Below, in pieces: positions 56,258-64,000 of a DNA stretch of 64,000 nucleotides. Source of the DNA: Parapristionchus giblindavisi (Eukaryota > Nematoda > Chromadorea > Rhabditida > Diplogasteridae); the NCBI GenBank assembly GCA_943737045.1, contig CALSFV010000018.1:992001-1056000 (forward strand). Direction: 5' to 3'. The notes under the pieces were generated by a model. It saw nothing but the letters and a program-made list of their open reading frames with translations, was not told the origin of the DNA and did no database searches. The position numbers and the translations under genes were made by a program. Each line of letters opens with the position of its first letter. The stretch's first letter is position 1.

Positions 56258-57497
56258 TATCCTCAAACCGACATTGTGATTTCACAAACAATACGAGAAC
56301 AAATTAGGCCGATAAAATCCTTTTAGATCCTAGTTCATCACATTAAATCATATTGACTACGATTGATGGACTTGAGATAGTGAAAAACTAATTAGTAACA
56401 ATGTGCGAGAGCAAATTATTCAAATAAACAGGAAGTGAAAACACAAATATTATCAAAAACTAAGTAATTTAAAAAGTTGTTGCAAACTAAAAACTAAAGA
56501 TTACGGTAACCTATTTGTATAAACACACACAACATCGGGTGACCCTAAATGACGGCCACGGCCACGGCCCGACGGCCCATCTTTTATAAACTTTAGTTGA
56601 ACTTTAGATTTATTTTTTTCTATACATATACGTTATCATTTTAGATTGATTAGCACCTTTCTCTCTTTTTGCTTGTCTCTTATTTGCATGTATCCTCAAA
56701 TATAGCCGCGACTGAAAACGAAGAGAGTGAGAGTGATAGAGATGGAGTGGTAGATCAGTCATATCGTCTCTCATACATCGATCGATGAATCGTCTTATGT
56801 CTCTTTCTCTGGCTGACTGTTCCCTGTCTTCTCTATCTGATTTTCCCGCCATTTTTAGTTATCATCACGTTTCACTATGCTTTTTGATGTTACTTTCGTA
56901 GTTAATTCGCCCTCTCCTACTTCTTTAAGTACACAACTCTGTCTTTCCCTGCGTTCCAATCTCCCTCCATTACTCTACTTTTATCTGTTATCGAATGAAT
57001 ATATCTATAGCCTCGTCACCAATCAATTTTGGATTTGTCTTTGTTTATTTGCATATCTTATCATTGTTGTTGTCTAGACCTTCTATTGTATTCTATTTGC
57101 ATATTATCCAAAATAATATTCATACTACGTGTCCTCACTTTGTTTCCTTCATTTGCAGTTTTCGGTCATCCTTTCAATCTCTCCTTTTCAAAGCACATCT
57201 ATGTATGAATCTTCTGGCGTTCGTTTATCATCAGTCATTCTACATTTCCATCTCTTCCTCTTTCTCCTCTATCTCTCTTTCATCCATTATCATGCCAATC
57301 GATCACTAGGGAAGAGAGTAGATCATCAATCGATAATATCTATGAGAGAGATGAAAGGAAGGGAAGTGAGCCAACCATCTTTTGTGCGTCTATATTTTGA
57401 TATATTTGATATATCTCTCTGTTTATCTTGCATTTCACTCTCTTCTAACCGTCTCTAAACTTTATTCATATTCTTCTGCTCCGCATTTAATTATAAT
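56258..57497. other. Intergenic region upstream of the SAC3-like gene
   Basis: About 1.2 kb with no convincing exon. A minus-strand frame at 56610-56852 (MAGKSDREDREQSARERDIR and on) is Arg/Asp/Glu-rich and could be an upstream exon, but no splice site links it to the SAC3-like start. 56551-56577 repeats GGCCACGGCC. The plus strand of 56880-57480 is pyrimidine-rich, with CTCTCTC tracts. Confidence 0.4.
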
Positions 57498-58625
57498 TTG
57501 GAGGCCGTATCCATGAAGCGTTACAAACAATTTCTCGATAAACGTGACGTCTCGATCGTAGACGTAGACGTTATGCCAACTTTTACGCCTTACTACATGG
57601 ATATGGTCTCAGACGATGTGCGCAATGTGTCCTTTCTATCCTTAATTCTATTTACTACACTCTGGCCACCACTGTCCTTTGGCTCACGAGACAATGTGTG
57701 GAGAATGTTCTCAATTTGTTTACATAGTCATTTAAATCATTTCAAATCCATTTCAGAGGTCGACACGACACCTATCGCAACCGCTAAGTAATCGACTAAG
57801 ATGACGTTAATCTTGTTCTGATCCGTACAAGGTATGTTGCTTGACTTGGTTCTCTTCTCTGAAACATGACCTTTGACGGGAAGATCAAACCTTTCAATTT
57901 CTCATTTTACAGGCCGAATCGTCGTTCCTCATCGTGCAAGGTCGTCTAGAAGCCCATCGTCACTGCGTAGATGACATCAGATGCTGGACTGAGGGTCCTG
58001 AAGCTTCTTTGAAGGTACGAGCCTTCCTTGGATTATCTTTACTGTTATGTTATTTTCAAGTTGTGAAAAGACGAAAAGTTTGTGGAGATTTTGCCTATCT
58101 TTTTTTCATGGCTTTTGAACAGAACTTCTGTTAGAATATACTTCACCTTCGTTACTTCATTGTCTTTACCTTTGCTAGCGTCCCCACAGCGTTTCTTTAC
58201 CACAGTGAGAGCGCGCATTGAAATTTTGGCAAAATGCCAAAAAATTACGGTATGACTACACCGTGGTGTGGTTCTCGTCGTCTGCGTCTCTCACTTTTGC
58301 GTGCTCTCTCTCTTTTTCGCTCTACCTTTTTCTCTGTTACACCATGAGCGCTCTCGAAACGCTGTGCGTCCCCTTCACTGCTCACTGATCTGTCTCGTTG
58401 ACAGAAACCAAAGTTTTATACAAAGTGATCGTTCAGAAAGCTCAACTCGTTTAATCTCGTAATTTGCTGTTTTGCAGGGCGAACCGTCACTGTCGACAAA
58501 CATCTTCGCAATCTCGTCATCTTCGTCGATGATGATCTGCTCGATGTGCTCTTCAGAAGTGGGACGCCGCCAAGCTCCGATGTCCGACTTCTGCCGGCGT
58601 ATTCCAGCACTGGCTGGAACTCGTT
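57498..58625 (+). CDS. Poorly resolved spliced gene, function unknown
   Basis: Coding-like blocks on the plus strand: about 57513-57624 (MKRYKQFLDKRDVSIVDVDV, then MPTFTPYYMDMVSDDVRN, donor GTGTCC); about 57758-57788 after TTTCAG; 57913-58014 after TTTTACAG (AESSFLIVQGRLEAHRHC, then VDDIRCWTEGPEASLK, donor GTACGA); 58477-58640 after TTTTGCAG. The last block is open in two frames, one in phase with the previous exon (FCRRIPALAGTRFPKK and stop) and one reading VTVDKHLRNLVIFVDDDLL. I could not phase the second block, so the model is incomplete. No family recognised. Confidence 0.45.
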
Positions 58626-58809
58626 TTCCGAAAAAATAAAGAATTTGGGGTTGTTAATGTTTGAAATCAGTGTCTAAGCCCGCGAAGTTAAATGGGCGGG
58701 GTCAGCATCGCTATATACATAAGGTTCACAAAAAATGGGCGGAGTCACGCATCGCTTAATAAGTACGGGAGGGGATGAGTATATGTATTTCGTTTGATAT
58801 GTATTCTAA

Positions 58810-58886
58810 TAGGGACCCATGGTCTAGTGGATAGTAGATCGAACTGTCAATCCGATGGGTTGGTCGACAGGGAAGTTCGTTCCCCC
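58810..58886 (+). pseudogene. tRNA-Asp-like sequence, probably a tRNA pseudogene
   Basis: GGGACCCATGGTCTAGTGGA resembles the 5' half of tRNA-Asp/Glu/Gly with an A box. A loop CTGTCAA would give anticodon GTC (Asp), but its stem has a mismatch. A T-arm-like GGGAAGTTCGTTCCC follows. The 3' acceptor strand that should pair with GGGACCC is absent, so it is not a normal functional tRNA. A tRNA-derived SINE head is an alternative. Confidence 0.4.
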
Positions 58887-59810
58887 GACGAGGATTAGCA
58901 AAAGAAGACATCGCCCAACAGAACCCATTTCCTTTTGCCATTTTTTCTTGATGCATTTACACTCTCTCTATGCTAACGTGGAGTGTATGTCAGATGTCCC
59001 ACAGAATGATCATGAATCGCAAACTAACTTTTTTTCCCTAAAATTGTAAAAATATTCTAAAATACTATTTATGTATTTGTATTGAATGCACTATCAATGA
59101 CTTTCAATGTTTATTGATGCAGAAACAGAAAGAGTGTATGCAAAATCAATAACGGACGATTACGGTAACATGTCAAAGCTGAAAAAAATAAGCGTATAGC
59201 TCTTAAAATATGACTATAGTATGTTAGAGATGTTCACAAAGTTGTTACTCTATTGCTGAAGTTTGATCTTTGTCCACAATATTTCGATCAATGGGCGAAG
59301 GTAATGGTTTTCGACAGTTTTCTTAGTTGTTGAATTTCGATTGTCATTTTCTGTTAAAAGAATATAGAATAAAAAACTTGAAATGTGACGATAGTATTGA
59401 TTACAACATGACTATACATAGTATTGATTACAAGATAGGAAGTCGTTTCGTTTCAGTGCTAGATCAGTGATAGAGTGGCCAGATGAACAGACGAGATCGA
59501 TGGGCAGAGACGCAGAGAGTCATCGCGCGCGGACTGAACTTGATTTACCACCACTGTTGAGAAGGGTGGCGGGCGGGAATAACTTCACTACTAAAAAAAC
59601 ATTAAAATTTTAAAATATTTATTTTGACAAAATAAAGACTTTAAATTACACTAATAATTTGATTGGCTCAGATTTCGTATAGAAAAGTCAAAATATCTTC
59701 GAATGAAAAAAAAAACTGATAATTATAATATCCTGCTAAATTACTTCAATAAATCACTTAACGAGGGCAACGCCAGCAACAGTAGAAAAATCAGGATAAT
59801 AATATTAAAT
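58887..59810. other. AT-rich intergenic stretch
   Basis: No gene, RNA or clear repeat seen. It contains a GC-richer patch at about 59500-59580 and otherwise A/T-rich unique sequence. Confidence 0.5.
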
Positions 59811-59812
59811 AA

Positions 59813-59925
59813 AGGGAGGGTTACCTCACTCAATGGTCTCTTCATTGCGCACACTATTTCTCTGTTCTCTAACAACGAGAGAGCATTGCGCGTCGAAGAG
59901 ACCATTGAGTGAGGTTACGCTCCCT
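59813..59925. mobile_element. 113-bp hairpin MITE with 8-bp duplication
   Basis: Arms AGGGAGGGTTACCTCACTC and its inverse. Perfect 8-bp duplication TTAAATAA (59805-59812, 59926-59933). The loop is about 30 bases. The smallest mobile element in the window. Confidence 0.9.
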
Positions 59926-60188
59926 TTAAATAATAATAGATTTATGCGTTAGAAGGAGGATTAGATATAGTGAACAATTGATGTAGTGATCAATAACATA
60001 AAATACGATGTCACAACTTAGGTAGCAAAAAATAACAATTATAAATCTTACAAGTTAGTATTTGCAGTCAAAATGGAATAAAGTTAATAGTCTGAAAATA
60101 ATACGCATTGAAAAATTAAGCCTAATATTAGTCTTTCAGAAAACGTATCGTACATCGAAAATTCATTGGATCATGAGGCAGTTAATTT

Positions 60189-60250
60189 TTCGCACCCCGC
60201 ACCCCGCACCCCGCACCCCGTCGGTGTGCGTTATTCCGCACCCCGAGGTG
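60189..60250. repeat. GCACCCC short tandem repeat
   Basis: Four direct copies of GCACCCC (60193-60220), then an interrupted one, in an AT-rich context. Confidence 0.85.
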
Positions 60251-60453
60251 CAATATATCGCACACAAATATAAGTAAATTTATTTTAGCTAATTCTTTAT
60301 TTTCTGGAGTTGGTGATTACTCTATTCGCGTTGATAGAAGGTTAAATTCCAATAGCATCATAATCAAACCACAGCCAATCTTTTTATTCACATGTTACAC
60401 TCTATGCATCAAATTTGGCCTCAAACTCTAGATCGTTATTCTTTTCTCACTTA

Positions 60454-60661
60454 CTCTGGTATTTTGCCACTTAAAGTCTACTTAAACTTTCCCACTTTAA
60501 GTAGACTTTAAGTAAACTTAAAGTGAGACGTAAGTCTACTTAAAGTGGTGTGGTATACTGTAATGCATTTCGTCGAATGTTCTTTCACTTAAAGTTTACT
60601 TAAAGTCTACTTAAAGTCTGTGACGTAGTTTAAGTAGACTTTAAGTGGCAAAATACCAGAG
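60454..60661. mobile_element. TA-flanked MITE with AAGTCTACTTAAA core
   Basis: 208 bp, ends CTCTGGTATTTTGCCAC and its perfect inverse, flanked by TA (60452-60453, 60662-60663). The core is a series of CTTAAAGTCTACTTAAA words in both orientations, so the whole element can fold into multiple hairpins. It shares length and terminal CTCTGG with 25042-25249. Confidence 0.88.
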
Positions 60662-60861
60662 TAGCTGTGTAATTTTTCCAACGCAAACTGAAATGGAAAG
60701 TTTAAAAAGTTACTACAATATTCTCATAACAACAGAAATGACATAACAAAAAAAAGAACCAATAACAAACAAGTCTGTTTAGGAACGTCAATTCACTTAG
60801 ATGGTATATAATGTACCAGCCGTGGGCTCCGCCAAGTCGGAGCTGATTGTGAGAGAGAGGG

Positions 60862-60867
60862 GAGATA

Positions 60868-60919
<52 letters not shown>

Positions 60920-60927
60920 TGAGAGAG
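60862..60927. repeat. (GA)n microsatellite
   Basis: About 66 bases of nearly pure GA, next to a GCCCCGCCCAC box at about 60946. It creates long Ser/Leu frames on the minus strand, rejected as genes. Confidence 0.9.
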
Positions 60928-61101
60928 AGAGTTGGAAACCGAAAAGCCCCGCCCACCGCTGATGAGTTCCATCGCGCACCAAACCCGTCTGGTGTACGCC
61001 GAGCACTACATTGAAAGAGAGAGAGAAAGGTGGGCGTGGTCTGAACAAACGCCATCACTATTGTGCTTTATTTATAGTTTATTGATGTCCCTCCACATCA
61101 G

Positions 61102-61569
61102 TTATTGAAACGTCCACGCTTCGAATATTACAATAATAAGATTAGAGGCAACGACGATTATTGGGATAAATGAGACTGCAAGCATTAATATTAGCCGATA
61201 TAGGAAGTTAATCATTGTCACGAAATAGCTAACTCCCCACCTCCCTTTCAAGATTCCGACCTCTCCACCTATATTACATTTATTCTTTATTTCCATCATA
61301 ACAAATGAGAGAGATGAATAGTATAGGGTGATGGAGGTCAGTCCCATTTTCGTTATCAGATGATGGTAAAAAATAACCATAGGACGATTAGCCTAGAGTT
61401 AAACTCCATTACGACCAGAAGTGAAAGGAGCATTGAGATGACTCTGGAAATATATACCGTTGACTCGCAAACCAATAATGACTATTCGACTTCATACAAT
61501 AATCACTTACTAATCAATAATGACCACTCGATATTCTATCATAATCACTTACAAATCAATAATCAATAA
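61102..61569. other. Low-coding stretch left of the terminal palindrome
   Basis: Two weak frames (minus 61102-61380 and plus 61360-61569) have ordinary length for chance in AT-rich DNA. The minus frame is hydrophobic near its end (LILMLAVSFIPIIVVASNLI), like a transmembrane segment, but nothing else supports a gene. Confidence 0.3.
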
Positions 61570-61624
61570 CGTATAATGCATATGGTAACGGCCTCGATCG
61601 TCTACAATTCAATGGTAAGATTTA

Positions 61625-62091
61625 TCGTACATGTAAAAATAGTTGTATCATGAACGGTGTGAATGGATCTGAACGGATCAGGCCGATCAAACGGGATTGT
61701 GAGCGAGAAGGCCATTTTCGTTATTTTTCTTTCTTTTCATTGTTTTTTCTTTCCTTCGAATCTACTGCATTGAAAGAAATCACGCCAAAATATTGCCATT
61801 TAGCAAAAATCATTGCTTTACAAATGAATAAATTGTTCCGATTATACGCTGAATAAATGGGTCAATTTTGGTTCATTGCAGCAATTTATTCCTCGCGAAA
61901 ATGATGATTTTTGTTAAATGGCAATATTTTGGCCTAATGTATTTCAATATAGTAGATTCGATGAAAAGAAAAACAATGAAATGAAAGAAAAATAACGAAA
62001 ATGGCCGGCTCGCTCACAATCCCGTCTGATCGGCCTGATCCGTTCAGATCCATTCACACCGTTCATGATACAACTATTTTTACATGTACGA
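61625..62091. mobile_element. 467-bp TA-inserted fold-back element with a preserved empty site
   Basis: Ends TCGTACATGTAAAAATAG and its inverse; TA at 61623-61624 and 62092-62093. Arms include ATCATGAACGGTGTGAATGG and GATCAGGCCGATCA and extend over nearly the whole element. The same locus without the element is present in inverted orientation at the right window edge (GATATAAATCTT), which reads straight through with a single TA. This proves insertion at TA, as for Tc1/mariner relatives. Confidence 0.93.
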
Positions 62092-62093
62092 TA

Positions 62094-64000
62094 TATCGGA
62101 GTAGTTCGTTCAGTGGGAGACAGTTGTAGATATCGCCTGGAATCGAGTACCGTAATCCTCCCGTCAGGCTACAGTATTCCTTTAGTCATGATCATGAGAA
62201 AATAATTATGCATCAAAAACAATATTACCATCTAGCAATATTTTCGTTAGCACATGAAATAACAATCGATCAAATAGAAAACGTTGATTAATTTATGGTG
62301 TATTTTTCAAAAGTAAATGGGTTTTCTACATACTATTTGCTGTCTATGTGGTAAATATTTAATATGATGTGAAATTTAAAGAACGTCGACAATACTTATT
62401 TACATTATGAAAATAAATTAATCATAAAGGAAGAATATACTTAAAGTGCTAGAATTGTATGCCATTACTGATTACTACAAGTAGTACAGTCAATATTTTT
62501 TGCCCAGAATTTAGTTGCATCTAAAGCGGTAGGATACGGTAAATGTATGTGGAGTACGGCAGGATACGGTAGACGTATATGGAGTACGGATGGATAAGGT
62601 AGAAGTATGTAGAGTACCACAGGATACGGTAGATAATTTCCCTCCCAATAATATCGTTAAAGTTTCTCTAATCCGTACCTGAAAACCTTCCCATTGAAAA
62701 CTGCCACCGTGCCAAAACCGAAATCGCCTTGTGCGACGGAAATCCATCTATCCCTTTTCCCTTAGTTCACCCTATTATTATATATATTTGATGGTATAAA
62801 GAATAATAATAATAATATGTGGAGTACGGTAGGGAGTAAGAGTACGGTATAATCGAGCAACTCCTGATAGGGATCAACGATCGGTGAGCAAAGTTCAAAG
62901 ATCAAAGACCAACACACTCACCAATCTTATCCGTGATCAATCATTTTCATATATTTTGCAAACACATAGCTCTCATTGTAATTGACTAAAGAATCTTTGA
63001 TCTTTGATCTCTTATCATTGCTTTTGTCGACCATATACGATGACCACTATAGTTGCATACAAAGACGGTAGGCTTATGTATTAGTGCAAGCGGAAAATCA
63101 AGCACATGGCGGTTATAATCAAGGAGAGCACTTGGTGAGTGTGTTGGTCTTTGATCTTTGAACTTTGCTCACCGATCGTTGATCCCTATCAGGAGTTGCT
63201 CGATTATACCGTACTCTTACTCCCTACCGTACTCCACATATTATTATTATTATTCTTTATACCATCAAATATATATAATAATAGGGTGAACTAAGGGAAA
63301 AGGGATAGATGGATTTCCGTCGCACAAGGCGATTTCGGTTTTGGCACGGTGGCAGTTTTCAATGGGAAGGTTTTCAGGTACGGATTAGAGAAACTTTAAC
63401 GATATTATTGGGAGGGAAATTATCTACCGTATCCATCCGAAGTTCACATTCATCTACCGTATCCTGTGGTACTCTACATACTTCTACCGTATCCATCCGT
63501 ACTCCATATACGTCTACCGTATCCTGCCGTACTCCACATACATTTACCGTATCCTACCGCTTTAGATGCAACTAAATTCTGGGCAAAAAATATTGACTGT
63601 ACTACTTGTAGTAATCAGTAATGGCATACAATTCTAGCACTTTAAGTATATTCTTCCTTTATGATTAATTTATTTTCATAATGTAAATAAGTATTGTCGA
63701 CGTTCTTTAAATTTCACATCATATTAAATATTTACCACATAGACAGCAAATAGTATGTAGAAAACCCATTTACTTTTGAAAAATACACCATAAATTAATC
63801 AACGTTTTCTATTTGATCGATTGTTATTTCATGTGCTAACGAAAATATTGCTAGATGGTAATATTGTTTTTGATGCATAATTATTTTCTCATGATCATGA
63901 CTAAAGGAATACTGTAGCCTGACGGGAGGATTACGGTGCTCGATTCCAGGCGATATCTACAAATGTCTCCCACTGAACGAACTACTCCGATATAAATCTT
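62094..64000. repeat. Giant inverted duplication running off the window end
   Basis: The left arm 62094-62928 is matched in inverse by 63133 to about 63997. The spacer 62929-63132 is unique. Both arms hold GTTCGTTCAGTGGGAGACA (in inverse on the right), the frame MDFRRTRRFRFWHGGSFQWE, and a minisatellite of about 30-bp units containing CTACCGTATCC. The right arm has one more minisatellite unit than the left and several point differences, so the arms have diverged. The left arm continues past the inserted element at 61625 toward at least TGGTAAGATTTA, so the duplication is larger than seen here. Confidence 0.93.

Noticed and set aside
60062..60277. 71-codon frame over the GCACCCC repeat
   Set aside because: Its second half is repeat translation (HPAPRTP) and the first half is AT-rich without coding features.
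62094..64000. Palindrome as a sequencing chimera
   Set aside because: Arms differ by point changes, a minisatellite unit and a 467-bp insertion, which a fold-back read would not create.
1..64000. CRISPR arrays, bacterial operons, rRNA genes
   Set aside because: No regularly spaced direct repeats with unique spacers, no Shine-Dalgarno-led gene strings and no rRNA core sequences were seen; the window is eukaryotic.

Overview
This is a eukaryotic, intron-rich, AT-rich window, most likely from a nematode (chromadorean type). The basis is short introns with GTAAGT-like donors and TTTNCAG-like acceptors, start codons that sit directly behind an acceptor-like CAG, and very frequent TACGGTA and CTACAGTA oligomers. 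No species can be named from sequence alone, and other small-intron invertebrates are not excluded. Each real gene is spread over many exons.

Layout. 1-185: last exon of an unidentified + strand gene. 571-654: isolated exon-like block on the - strand. 980-4570 (+): complete ten-exon gene for the nuclear-pore protein Nup35/Nup53. 5366-25868 (-): a myosin heavy chain (motor, IQ region, coiled-coil tail of about 630 residues). Its introns hold a broken non-LTR retrotransposon, a tRNA-Lys gene, several fold-back elements and a three-deep nest of transposons. 26.4-32.4 kb: apparently gene-free, purine-rich on the + strand, with nine same-orientation GGGGCGGGGC-like boxes. 32448 to at least 38701 (-): an eighteen-exon gene of unknown function, Ser/Gly/Pro-rich, with its 5' end unresolved; 38.7-45.6 kb is purine-rich and may be its 5' introns. 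46176-53681 (-): complete PWP1 (WD40 ribosome-biogenesis factor). 54019-56257 (-): SAC3/GANP-domain protein similar to SAC3D1, 337 bp upstream of PWP1 on the same strand. About 57.5-58.7 kb: a poorly resolved spliced + strand gene. 59.5-64 kb: MITEs and a giant inverted duplication that runs off the window.

The most striking content is mobile DNA. At least a dozen short elements have terminal inverted repeats with perfect or near-perfect 8-bp target duplications (hAT-like), two share CTCTRG termini at TA sites, one fold-back has a perfect 9-bp duplication, and one TA-flanked element has its empty site preserved in the other arm of a palindrome. In the myosin P-loop intron, element C sits in B, which sits in A; the two insertions each carry perfect 8-bp duplications. 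B carries exon-like blocks of an unrecognised gene. Four palindromic units each hold a tiny reading frame ending in a Glu/Asp-rich tail, a pattern I do not recognise from a described family.

The cellular genes are housekeeping in type (pore assembly, actomyosin, ribosome biogenesis, SAC3-type scaffold). They do not form one pathway, although SAC3-like and PWP1 could share a polycistronic transcript.
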